Assembly: GCA_017654935.2 (NCBI GenBank)
Contig: CM065686.1
Coordinates: forward strand, 25,378,733-25,442,732
Direction: 5' to 3'
Length of the DNA: 64,000 nt
Source: Phymorhynchus buccinoides
Lineage: Eukaryota; Mollusca; Gastropoda; Neogastropoda; Raphitomidae
The stretch's first letter is position 1, and each line of letters opens with the position of its first letter. Under the pieces are notes generated by a model that saw only the letters and a program-made list of their open reading frames with translations, did not search any database and was not told the DNA's origin. Below are positions 39,370 to 51,362 of this stretch, in pieces. The translations under genes and the position numbers were made by a program.

Positions 39370-41640
39370 ACAGTCTCTCTCCTGAAAACTGGTCCAATAT
39401 GTGACATAGAAGCCAAAAAATAAAATTGGGCAAATTGAACAGAAAATGCATGCATAGAGTAGCTTTATGAATCAACTTTCTTATGACATGAAAACAAAAT
39501 CAGTCAAGGCTATCGTTGCTGGGTTTTATGACTTTATATATATGCGTCCAGAGCTGGTAGCGCTGACAACACGGTGTCCTTCATTACATAATTTCATCAA
39601 CTTAAATAAACTTTATGATGCATTTATCTCTTTAGAATAACAGATTGTCTCGAAATAAAGAGTTATGAATGATTTCATTAAAAACATTTTTTTTAAAAAG
39701 TTTAATAATATTGGTGTTGGTTTATACCGTCTTTGGATCTTACCATAATTGATTGTTTTATTTTTTGTTATATAATGTCGTGCCACTCAAAATGCCATTT
39801 ATTTTATTTCAAATGTCTTAGAATAGTTTCATTATTATCTCTGATATTCCATTAATTTGACAATTAAAAAATAAGTGTTAAATTAAAATAAAAAAATGTC
39901 TGGGTAGCGCTGACAACAGGACACCATCTGGTAGCGCTGACAACATGGTGTCCTCCATTATATAATTTTACCCACTTAAATAGACTTTATGGTGCATTTA
40001 TCACTTTAACATGGCAGACTTTCTTGAAATAAAGACTTACAAATGGTTTCATTTGCAAAATAATACAAAAGAAATGTGTTTAAATACTAGTGTTGGTTTG
40101 TGTCATCTATGCACATTACCATGGTTCATATCAAAATGTTGTTATATAATGTCTCACCACTCAAAATGACAATTTTTCATAGCGGATGTGTTAGAATAGT
40201 TTCATTACCACCAGGAATAACCCATAGATACGGTAATTTACAATATAAAGAGCTTAATAAAAATTCAAAAATTCTGGGTAGCGCTGACAACAGGGACGCC
40301 AACTGGTAGCGCTGACAACATGGTGTCCTACATTACATAATTTTACCTACTTAAACAGACTTTATGGTGCATTTATCACTTTTAACTTACAGATTACCTT
40401 GAAATGAAGACATGTTTTCAATGATAGAAAAAAAAAGTAAAATATAAAGAGCTTAATAACAACAATAATTTCTGGGTAGCGCTGACAACAGGGACACCAA
40501 CTGGTAGCGCTGACAACATTATCATTACATGATTTTACCTACTTAAACAGACTTTACGGTGCATTTATCACTTTTAGCTCACAGATTACTTTGAAATGGA
40601 GACTTTTATATGTATCCAATGATAGAAAAAAAAGAATAAGATTTAAATTTGAGAAAAACATTGTGGGCAACAAGGACACCATTGTCATCCATCCACTAAA
40701 AGAAAATTGTATGAATTAAATTTCTTGTGAATTGAAAGATATGTCTGCTACAAGAATAAATGTGTATTGTATTGGCAAATTTGGCCTTATGGTTAAGAAC
40801 TTAACTCTGAACAAGCTATTCTACACATAGAAGGCCCATTCAGTGGCCAGGTAGCGCTGACAACGGGCCTTTTAGGGGTGGACACCATACTGTTTTTGTG
40901 CTCTCTTGACCAATCAAAACATCCCACACATTTGAAACTTTGTATGAATAATGATCTTTAGTAGTTGTTTGAAAGTAGTAAACTTTTGACTTGGGCAGAA
41001 GAAGTCCCTAGGTGAAAATTTTAATTATGTAGGTAGCGCTGACAACGCATTTTGTGGACACGACAATGACCAAAGATTTAAAAAAAATTGTAAAAAATCT
41101 ATTTAACAATTATATTTACTGTTCATGCACATACATTGTCAACAATATGTTTTTTGATAACTAAATAAGAAAAAAATGGGTCTTAGAGATTGTTGAGGCA
41201 AAGAAAATCTGCATTATTTTTTATTATATTTGAGGACACCACATGTTGTCAGCGCTACCTGGTATTTAAAATGTTATTTTAAAACACCCTTTTTGGTAAA
41301 ATCCACAAAATTGTTACTATAAAGGAAGGACTACTACCGATCTTGAGTGTGCATGCATATGTGTGCAGAATATTTTGTGGTTTCTGAAAAAATAGAAACT
41401 TTATGCAAGACTGTTGGGCATGTCACAAAACTAAGCACCCAAAATGCCCATTTTTCAAGACAAAATTGTTTATTAAACACATTTTGGTGCATGCACAGCT
41501 AAAAGAAACATTTTATATGATTCTTACAACTATTTAGAGCTGAAATACACACATGAATGATATCTCATTGTTTTATTTGATTTTTTATTGTTTAATAAAT
41601 AGGATAGGTCACAATGACCCAGTTTTCAGGAGAGTTACCC
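39370..41640. mobile_element. 2.3-kb TIR element with AGCGCT motif array
   Basis: The left end (CTCTCCTGAAAACTGG at about 39377) and right end (its exact complement at about 41619) form inverted termini, and similarity extends about 30 bases. Inside are ten copies of a 15-base motif, GGTAGCGCTGACAAC: direct at 39556, 39903, 39930, 40277, 40305, 40475, 40503, 40850 and 41032, and inverted at 41245. From 39556 to about 40600, units of about 375 bp repeat (the last shortened to about 200 bp), each with CATTACATAATTT, ACTTTATGGTGCATTTATC and a motif pair separated by AGGACACCA. No ORF above 70 codons, so it is non-autonomous. Confidence 0.6.
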
Positions 41641-42717
41641 AATATTTGTTATATATTGTTCAGTCATGTGGTTCAGTGTATTATTATGATTACAAACCAT
41701 TTACAAGCAGATTTATTTGATTGATGATCAATTTCTTGCAATGAATGAATGATCAATGACTGGATGAGCTATCAAATTATTATTTAAAAGTACATAGTTT
41801 TCCAGTGTTGTTAATCAAGCAAGTTTGTTTAAAAGTAAATATATTTTAAAGACAATTGATGCAATATTATAAACTAAAGAGGGTAAATTACTGGATGAAC
41901 CTTTTTTGACAAGCGAAGTCTCGTCTGTGTACTGAAAATTTGGTGCGTGTGGTTATCATCTCATTAAAAACTTTAACAGCAAATTTCTCAGAAAATAAAA
42001 ATAATAGCACAACCAATTTTTGTGCAAGATCAAAAAAATTGCATTATCGATTATGTCTGCAGTGGCAGCTTTCATTTAAAAGTCACTAGAACTGAGTATA
42101 TTTTATAACTGTTAACTTTTAAAAGTAGAATAAGTTGGTTGGAAATCAGTTATTATTTTTGCTTCAACTTCAAGGATTTATTTTAATTCATGAGCACACA
42201 GAAGGTTTTGCTCAAGATTTCAATTCCTCTAGCTAAGCCTTGTAGATCATCATCATGGTCATAAAAAAATTATGTTATCATTGTGATGTAAAAAAAAAAG
42301 AAATGACATCAAGTTTTGCTCTAAACTTGAAGAGCTAGAGTATTAGAGAATTTAGACTGACAACATTGTGAAGAACACCGTTGCACACACACATGTATTC
42401 AGAGGTATGAGCTGAGCGAGTCCATGCGGCGGTTCGCTCTTGTCTTGGTTACAATAGTTAGGTGCTGCTGACAATTTTTATTTGGTAGACTTTTTAAGGT
42501 GTCAAACTGAATGTTGTTTAATGAACTGTTATTTAATTTGCTTTTAGTTTTAATAAAGATCATGCATTTAAATGTTCTGTCAAACCTTGTTGGACTTGTG
42601 GACTTCACCTCCACCTACTTTAACTTAAACACTAGGTAGTCATTCTGTTTCTGTCTGCATATCATTATCAATGTTCTCTTAGTCTTAGAGTTAGAGAGTC
42701 TCTGTCTGTCTCTCTCA

Positions 42718-42754
<37 letters not shown>

Positions 42755-44054
42755 CTCTCTCTCGTCTGAAGAATGGACATCACTTTTTCTTTATAAGTTT
42801 ATTTGTCCATGTTATCAGTCTTTTGTTTAACTAAGTCTAAGAGAAATACATTCTGAAACATTGTTTAAATCTACAGATCAAGAAGCCATTTGTTTTTTGT
42901 TTCAGCTTGAAGATCTAACTCTGACTCGTTTGAGAGACGTTGCAATGTTTAGTTTCTATGCTTTGAAATTACGTGAACAATTGCTAGCTCACAGTGAATA
43001 CATATCATACTTTAATTTCTTTGTTAGTTCAGTTGTTGTTATTCAATTCATATTTGTATTCTTTTGAGCAACTCCTTTGTGTACAGGTCGTTGGCCTCAC
43101 AATTAAAAGGTCCCACGTTCTCTCTCGTCTGAGACTTTAGTTTCCTGAATATTCCTCTCTCTTCCTCAGGTTCCTGTTCAAAGGTTAATTTTGCAAACTG
43201 GTGATTCATTGAGTACTGGTTTGTGAGGTCACCATTCATCGGTTCACAATCGCACTCATCAAATGTTCACAATATTAATATTGAGTCATTAATAATAATT
43301 AATAGACTTTTTCATTGCGATATAATATTCTTTAAAAACATTGTGTCTACAAGTACAAATTATGTTTTTTTCCTCACATTGGTTTAAATTTAATGTATTA
43401 TTAATTACATATAAAATTTTCCCATTGATTACCCAGGTCAGTTGTCAGTCAGATGTATAATTAATATGAATAATGAATATATTGTCATTAACAGATTGTG
43501 CATGCAAAAAAACAAATAACAAAAAACGGAAACAGACTGCACCGTCACGGAAACAGACTGCACCGTCACTGGAAGTGGAACATACAACAAACAACTACAC
43601 AACAAGAGTAAAGTGACATTATTTTATTCACAAGAGACAAAGCAACTACTGGATATTTCGGCAAATGCGCCTTTACTTCAACACAGACAATCAAGAAATC
43701 AGCAAATATGTAAATTAGGCTAAACAGCCAATCATTTTGAGAGTTTAGTCTAATAAATTTACATACTACTAGTACTAGTAGTAGTAGTACTACCCGTGTT
43801 GAATGACAAGACTAGTCATTTTCATGACTGCAGAACCTGATTGCTTGTATATTGTAAGTCAGTGTTTATACAGACCTGTATGCATAATACATTGTATGAA
43901 ATATTTGTCTGAAGTGTTTTATCTTTTTTATATTAAAAAAAATGCCCCTGTGTGTTTCAGGTGTAAAGAAATGGAGCCGACCAAGCGGTTATTATGTTTG
44001 TTTACAACTTGAAATAGTAGTAAGGAGGAAGGATTCTAGCCTGTGTAGACTGTA
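41641..44054. other. AT-rich intergenic sequence
   Basis: A short CT array lies at 42713-42762. Around 43655-43690 the - strand reads TTGAAGTAAAGGCGCATTTG then CCGAAATATC, a hairpin with GAAA resembling the Penelope-like motif at 8546. No gene was recognised. Confidence 0.4.
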
Positions 44055-44297
44055 GTGCATCGTCAAGCCAACTGTATGGATCCTCATGGACACAAAGGTG
44101 AGTGCAGTTACTACTACGCATGCCTGTCTGTCATTTCACACTATGACAGTGATGACGATAGGAATTTTGAAAACCATGCCCCCCAACAACCGGTGTCAAA
44201 ACCAGTCCCAGGAAAACAAAAACCAGTGAAAACCACAATACCAAAGCCTCTGTTAAACAATTTATCAGGCCTAGCATCCCTGGGACTGACACTTTGA
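44055..44297 (+). other. 80-codon ORF of unknown significance
   Basis: Encodes HYDSDDDRNFENHAP and later KPVPGKQKPVKTTIPKPLL, an acidic then Lys/Pro-rich protein of plausible composition. There is no homology I recognise and no upstream regulatory or splice evidence. A GTGAGT donor-like site at 44099 would cut it. Treat as hypothetical. Confidence 0.2.
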
Positions 44298-44384
44298 CAG
44301 GTCAATTTTGTTTCAGTATTCTGGTTTTGCAATCAATATTTTACTGATAATTACCAGTAAATCAAATGGCAATCACTGTATGAC

Positions 44385-44670
44385 TGCCACTAGTGCCAGA
44401 CAGCAGAGGGGGCAGCTGCTATTCTGGCGGGCTGGGCTAAAATTTGTTTACAGTGGAGAAGCCTTGCCCAGGATACATCCCCACTCTCGGTCAAAGGGAT
44501 CTTAGGACAGCTGGGATTGGGGAAGGTCCCCAAAGGTCAAATCCATTTAGCTGCAGCTAGTGCAAATGCCTCCAAGTTTGAGAGTGATCAATATTGATAG
44601 TGATAATAGTCTTCCGCAAAACAAAAGACTATGGTAAGCTGTACGGTAAGCATGATATTCTAGTACTCAA
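44385..44670 (+). repeat. dispersed repeat B, copy 2 (uninterrupted)
   Basis: CAGCTGCTATTCTGGCGGGC, GAAGCCTTGCCCAGGATA, CAGCTGGGATTGGGGAAGGT, AATGCCTCCAAGTTTGAGAG and GGTAAGCTGTAC. It is the empty-site equivalent of copy 1 at 36667-37275, which carries a SINE. Part is found inverted at 50757-50840. Confidence 0.65.
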
Positions 44671-45019
44671 CTGTTGAAGATCACAGTAGAGTACTGTAGA
44701 GTAGAACTACAGTAGGCCTACAGCTCTGCATTAACTGGTGTTTCTACATTTGTTTTTAATGAGAATAATAATTAAGTATGCTGCACAGTGCGTGGGCCTC
44801 TGTTTGGATGGAAGTTCAGTTTAACGTCGCGTATCGGCTTTCGCCATGTACGACGGGCTGAACAAACCAACCAAGGTATAAACAAAAATTTATGTTCCTG
44901 AATCACTGTCTTAGCCAAAAGGCCGAGAAGCGATCAGAATATGAACATATATCTGTTTCTCAGTCTCTGTCACTTTATATTATGTCTCAGTGCCTGCAAC
45001 AGACTCCCCCACCCCCCCG

Positions 45020-45021
<2 letters not shown>

Positions 45022-45105
<84 letters not shown>
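45022..45105. repeat. (CT)n microsatellite
   Basis: Pure CT, about 42 dinucleotides, following a C-rich stretch. Confidence 0.95.
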
Positions 45106-45109
<4 letters not shown>

Positions 45110-45286
45110 TTCTTTCTAGCCATTGTGTTCCTATAAATGCCTAGAGTTAGGCTAGAGCTATGAAGTTTCCTTTGGCCTGCCAGGTTGGGTGACCCCTCCC
45201 TGACCTGGCCGCCTTTTCTCCTTTCTCTCTCTTCCTCTCTCTCTCTTGAAATGTGCACACAGTACACACTGATTTACAAAGCTCAC

Positions 45287-45711
45287 TCACTCACTCACTC
45301 CCTCCACCCTTGACCGGCTTGGTCGTCCGGGTGCCATGCTGGATTGGGTGGTCAGCCTCCGCCACTGGTCACGGTCCTCTGCCAGGCTAGGCGTATGACT
45401 ATGAGGGTGTTGGTGTTGTGGTTGGTCCAGCTTTTGATGTTGTCCAGCCAGAACTTTCTTTGTCTGCCTTGCCGGCGTTTTCCTTGGATGGTGCCCTGGA
45501 GAATCGTTTTGGCCCGAGTGTTGTGACGTGTCACATGACCGTACCAGGCAAGTTTGCAGCACTTACCAACTGCTAGGAGTGGCTCTTGTCTACCTGTGAG
45601 GGTGTTTACGTTTTGCCTGACATACTCACTTGTCTTGTGCTCTGTGTACGAGATGCGAAGAAGTCTCCGGAAGCACTTATGCTCAAACGCTTCTACTGTT
45701 CTAGTCTGCGT
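45287..45711 (-). pseudogene. LINE reverse-transcriptase C-terminus, frameshifted
   Basis: On the - strand from about 45711, one frame reads TVEAFEHKCFRRLLRISYTE, HKTSEYV, then GRQEPLLA, KLAWYGHVTRH, KTILQGTIQGKRRQGRQRKF and WLDNIKSWT. The R-R-x-G-R-x-R-x-x-W-x-D-x-I block is typical of the C-terminal domain of many animal non-LTR elements. After NTLIVIR the frame shifts by one base and continues AEDRDQWRRLTTQSSM then RPSRSRV to a stop at 45287. The copy is 5'-truncated and ends in a (TGAG)n tail. It has no independent function. Confidence 0.8.
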
Positions 45712-45739
45712 TCACAATCTGCCGTACAAAACATTTTAA

Positions 45740-48481
45740 CTTTAAAATTTTTTACACACAAAAAAGTTAAAATGTTGCCAGCCTTGATGTTGATTAAATT
45801 CAATAGTTAATCTAAGAGTGCGAAATGTCGTGTTCTTGTTCTGTCCTCTTGATTTGAAAGAGGTAACGTTTTTAATATTTTTGCAAAGAATAGAATCTGA
45901 GAATGCCCTGTGTGCAACTGAGATTATAGAGAATCATTCATAGCACACAAATGTGTAGGGAAGGAAGGAAAGGTGTGGTTGTGCCAGTTGCTTCCCTTGG
46001 TTCTTTAGTAAAACAAAAGTTGATTTCATGGATGGATGTTTTTCAAACATTTAGTTTGAACTTTTTTTTTCTCCTTCTCTTCAGATTGTTCTTATCATGG
46101 TTTTCATTTTGTTTCCATCTTTAAATACTTTAAAATTAAGTACTTAAAAATAAAATAGAGAAAAAAAAGAAACACAAGAAACAACACACAAACATATATA
46201 TACGTTAACAATACTAAACAAGTATATTAATATTTCGTTTTTGCCATATTACAGCTTTGACAGACATGGTCAACTAAAAATTCTGAATTTTCGGTAAGGT
46301 TTGAGTCTTTGAGTTTGACCAAAAAACCTGTTCAATTAAACTTCCCCAGTTGGTTTTTATTTTATTTTTTCTGATTAAGCTTTACAAATTGATTGTTTTT
46401 GTATTCATTATAATATTAATCAACCACCCCTTTTTCATTTTCACCCTTAAGGTTTTCATTTTCCCCTTTGTTGCTCTTATATTGCTTGCTCCTGAGCGTC
46501 TCGCTATGATTTATTCCTCCTCTTTGTTGTGCAGGTTGAAGCTTGTTTGTTCAGTGTATGTGCAAGTTTATTATCTTTTTGTGTTTTGTTTGTGTGCGTG
46601 TCTGCAAGTTAACTAATCAACAAATGCACCGAGTGACTTTTGTCGGTTCTAAATCAAGTAACAATGAAACTAAGTTAAGATTTTTACTTTTAAATGTCGA
46701 TTTCTTTGATATGCCAAGGCCATCTACTGCTGAATGTTTGGAAAACCGTCTCTTTGTCCTCATGTCAAATGCTTTCGTTGCTCTACGTGTGTTGTTGCAT
46801 TGCATGTAGGAAACCAGTACACACTTGTTGTTTGTGGAAGTATTCTGACAAGTACAAATTTACTGGATGCTGCAGGCACAAAAGTACCCACACCCATGCA
46901 AGCTCGCAAATTTATGCATGCGTGAGGATGCCTACACTTACAGTCGTACACCCAAATACACAAGCCAACTCACCCACATGCATTACTAATTCACACAACA
47001 GCAACAACATACAGTGTTTATGCGGCACTGAATCTTGATAGAAATCAAGTCAAAGCGCACACACACATGTTAACATTCATAACGCATTCAAGCAAAAACG
47101 CAATAAAAAGCGAACACACACGGAAGGAATGGTGCAGTTCAGAGTTGTGCCAGTTGCTTTACACATACAAGCACGCACGCACACGCACACACACACACAC
47201 AGAGTTTTGCATAGATCTGAATGGAGAATTACTGAGCAGCACAAAAGAATGGCGTGAGGCTGGGTTAGGTCCTTCATTTACAGACCACTTGTCGCACAGT
47301 CTTTGATGTGTGGTGTGGGTAAACTACAGGGAAATTAGCCTTCTTTTCACTGACCAGGTGGTGCGGTCAGTCACCATGTGGACTGACACACTGTACCGCA
47401 CTGACCTTGTCAGTTATCCCTCTGAACTTGATAGCTTGACTCATCATCTCTCAGCATATCACTTGCATTGTATGCCCATCTATTGCTAATTAACAGTGTG
47501 TTCAGTAAATTGTATTTTGTATAGATGTCAATATAGCTTCCAAATTAAGATTATTTGTTTTAGGCGGTGGGGTGTTGTGGGTAGGGAGGGGGGAGGGGGT
47601 GCCTAGTGTATTGTGTGGCCAAATGGTGTGTTTTTTAGGGGGTGGGGAGGGTGGCTGTGTCTGTCTGTTGGTTGTCTTTTTATTTTTTTATTTGTGCAAA
47701 ATCGTGTGAACTTCTGCACAGAATCACTTCAAATTTTCTATAGTAGGTTATTGCCTTAAGCTAATTTCTTATTTGTTTGTTGTTGTTGCTTTGCTAACCA
47801 GTGTGCTTTCTCACTTTGAGTATAAGCATTTTTTTGTGTTGTGTGCAATTTTAAGAAAACTGTAACTTAATGAGTGTGCATGCATTTTAATTTTTACAGA
47901 AAAGTGTTTCCACATTCATTTGTGCATAATAATAACTTTTTAAATTTGGGTGCATGGATTTGGATTTTGAGAATAATTGAGATTTACGTTCATTTGAACG
48001 TGCAGATGAATGGGGCCTTTTAATGTTAGTTGCTAAGTACAGTACTTATTTCCTGCAATAGAAATTATATGAATCCACTTTGCAAACTAAGCCCAGAGCG
48101 TATTCATGTGCATGGCCTTAGCCACCCTCTTTTTCTTTATGTAATTTACTTCCAGTTTTGTATGACTGACTATGAGTAATCATTCAAATATTCACAACTG
48201 CTCCATGGATGCATTTCTCATTCCATTTGTATGAGTTCCCTCTCTGCGCTCCACTGATCCTTTTTGAGTGATGCTTTTTCAACCCAGGTCTCACAGATAA
48301 ATCAGTTTAACTAAGCTATTAAATGACAGGAAAATCTTTAATTTGTACCGTCACATTCTCATAAAAAAAACCCACCATGAATGCGTATAGAACTTAGAAG
48401 TAATTGACTTCTATTATTTCTATGCTTGTGGTTTGTCATTTTTCCCCCATTATTATACCGATAATTTTGGGGCAATTCTGT
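45740..48481. other. intergenic sequence, no gene seen
   Basis: AT-rich DNA. ORFs of 60-114 codons (for example 46694-47038) lack family signatures. Short AC runs occur at 47170-47200. G-rich stretch at 47565-47660. Confidence 0.45.
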
Positions 48482-48693
48482 ATACTGTGGATTCCTTCTA
48501 ACTCCAAAACGGATAACTCAAAAACACTGGATAATTCACAATAACTTTCTGGTCCCAGTCTAATCATCTTTAGTTTAAATGCTAAAAGGTCTTAACTCAA
48601 AATATTGGCTCTCTCAAAATAAAATTTAAGTCCCTTCAATTTTGACTTAAGCGATTTTCACTGATAATTTTGACTTAAGCGATTTTCACTGTA
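48482..48693. mobile_element. pogo/Tigger-like MITE, copy with both ends
   Basis: The left end TACTGTGGATTCCTTCTAAC and the right end (reverse complement) TACAGTGAAAATCGCTTAAG. TACAGTG-type termini with TA ends suit pogo/Tigger elements. The segment AATTTTGACTTAAGCGATTT is tandemly duplicated at the right end. Confidence 0.6.
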
Positions 48694-49329
48694 TCACTCA
48701 GTCTCAAGTGAAACCGTATTATCAGTGATGTCCAGAGGCCTAGGGGTCATAGTCATATTAAAACTGAAAATATCCTAATGTGTTTCCTCCTGTCAGGACA
48801 AATGCTGTATCACAATTTAACTGGTGGACTTTGTCCTGTCAGGAATCAGGACATTTTGTTCTTGTTTCACTCAGGACATTTTGTCCTATCATTGTTTCAT
48901 CCTTCAGGTGCATCATTCGATTCACTGTAATTATACTAAACAATATGAATATAATAATTATCCATACAATATAAGAATATTAATATTAAACAACGCATTT
49001 GTATGGACCTTTATAGTGGACTGTGCTGTGTTGGAGATTTAGTTTTTCTTCTTTCTTTTTGATGGTGTGACATTGACGGATGTCAGTGCTGTGAAGTGCT
49101 GTCACTGTGTCGTCAGAGTTGTCTCGCTACCTAACACGGTGTCACTAAAGCCTGTGGCCTCTCTTCCTTCCTTCATTACGGTACATCCTTCAGTGTCCTT
49201 TACTGATTCTTGACTGCCTCGGAGACTGCGACGCTTTCACCACTGACTGACAGTGTAGCACACTAAGATGATTTGGGAGCAGCCTTGTACTTTAGGCACC
49301 TCCCTAATATGTTTACGAGCTTATCTCAA
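48694..49329. other. intergenic sequence, no gene seen
   Basis: GGACATTTTGTCCT recurs at about 48848 and 48874, a small palindromic duplication. No gene was recognised. Confidence 0.4.
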
Positions 49330-49550
49330 AGTCTGCTTTCAGTTGTATGAAAATAATCCTAGACACCCGCCTTATCTTTACGATCCTCAATCTCAAAGAC
49401 TCTGCTTTCAGTTGTATGAAAATAATCCTTGGCTGAATCCTAACCCTTTCCCAAGAATGGCAGAATGTTGCTTAAATTCAGTGAATATTTTCAATGCAAA
49501 AAATGTTAGGGGGGGGGGGGGTGTTAAAGTACAAGACAGCCAATTTGGGA
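49330..49550 (+). repeat. dispersed repeat C, copy 1
   Basis: TTTCAGTTGTATGAAAATAA followed by TCCT occurs twice (about 49339 and 49408). Then TTTCCCAAGAATGGCAGAAT, GTTGCTT and TTCAATGCAAAA, which match the - strand of 54120-54240. A G run sits at 49511-49522. Confidence 0.5.
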
Positions 49551-49927
49551 GCTAGCTCTAAGTATGTGCGTGTAGTAATGTATAGAAGGATTTGAGAGCT
49601 CTCACTCTGTGTCTGTGAGTCTATCATCTCTATGTCTGTGACTCACCACCAGTCCTGATACAATGGTGGTTTTTGTTTTGTGAAACCAACGAAACCACGC
49701 AGTTGTGCAGGAAGCCAAAGTGGAGATAGTTTCGGGTCTCTCTCAGAAGACTTATTGACCATAAACAACTATTTGATCTAGTAACTAGATATTAAGTTCA
49801 GTCTCTAGGCAGTGAGGAAAAACAGCTTATTGGAAGGAAAAATAAATTGCCAGCAATTTGAATTTACCGTGTTGAGTAGAGCTTTTTATTAGCTTTTATA
49901 ATTAGCTTGTAAGTTGAATTTATCTGA

Positions 49928-50158
<231 letters not shown>

Positions 50159-50756
50159 CCCCCCTCTGTGCATTATAATGATTATTTTATTGCAATGTTG
50201 CAAATTTGTCAACAAGTTATAGCATTCCAAGTCAAACTTTTGTCATTCTCCTGGTTTAATGAAGTATAGCTAGACAATGTTGCCTCGTAGTTGTATTAAA
50301 AATTATTTAAAAAAACCACTGCTGGCGCTGTTTGATACTTAGTCTGTAGGTTGCACTATTTCAACTTTTTTTTTTTTTTTACCTCCATTCAGCTTAAACT
50401 TTTTTAGTTAAAGTTTATTTGCTGTGAGATATTGGCTGCTACCAGCTGTTCTTTACTGTTACAAAAAAATCAAAGAAAGGGGGGGAAATAAAGAAAAGTA
50501 TAATAATTAAAAAAATCCTCCTTTGTTTCAGTAATGTTAAAACACCCATTTGTATATCACTTTTTATTTTATTATCAGTTTATTTTGGGAAGTTGTGTCA
50601 GGTTTTTACTAATAAGAACAGATTGTAGGAAGTGGAGTGTGTTTATGTGAGTGTGTCTGTGTTGCTTCAAAAGTGTGAAGAAACTATGCAAATTTTAAAA
50701 AAAGGAGTAGAAGTAATATAATTCTAGTGTATATAATTGACAGCCAGAGGGATTGG

Positions 50757-50840
50757 TTGGCCTTTGGGGACCTTCCCCAAGGCCAGCTGTCCCCAAATCC
50801 TTTTGGATGAGAGAATGGGGGGGTGCCCTGGCAAGGGTGA
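50757..50840 (-). repeat. dispersed repeat B, fragment
   Basis: TGGCCTTTGGGGACCTTCCC and AGCTGTCCCCAAATCCTTTT are the reverse complement of the 3' half of repeat B (44500-44545). Confidence 0.55.
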
Positions 50841-51011
50841 TATCCACTATAAAGAAATTCAATCAATCAAAATGTATTGTCTTTAAAACATTTTTTATTT
50901 ATTTGTCTGGCATGCACATAAAACACACATAAACATAGAAATAATAAGACATGCATAATATACAGTAAATACATCATAAGAATTAAATTACAATATAATA
51001 TTAAACACTTG

Positions 51012-51016
<5 letters not shown>

Positions 51017-51095
<79 letters not shown>

Positions 51096-51097
51096 AC

Positions 51098-51174
<77 letters not shown>

Positions 51175-51233
51175 ACCCCGTCCACTTCCCCACACATTAA
51201 AAAACCTCCACCCTCAACCACACCTCTCCCCCA

Positions 51234-51275
<42 letters not shown>

Positions 51276-51362
51276 CCGTCCACTTCCCCACACATTAAAA
51301 AAACCTCCACCCTCAACCACACCTCTCCCCCATCACACACACACATACACACACACACACAT
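51017..51362. repeat. (AC)n arrays with a duplicated 65-base spacer
   Basis: Three AC arrays (51017-51175, 51234-51271, 51338-51361). A spacer reading CGTCCACTTCCCCACACATT, AAAAAACCTCCACCCTCAAC, CACACCTCTCCCCCATCACA occurs twice, at about 51178 and 51277, so array and spacer were duplicated together. Confidence 0.9.

Noticed and set aside
39556..41259. CRISPR-like or regularly spaced repeat array
   Set aside because: The spacing is irregular (13 to about 350 bases), the intervening sequence is itself repeated, and the block is bounded by transposon-like inverted ends.
42399..42614. 71-codon - strand ORF of ordinary composition
   Set aside because: No family motif, promoter or splice evidence; expected by chance in this much AT-rich sequence.
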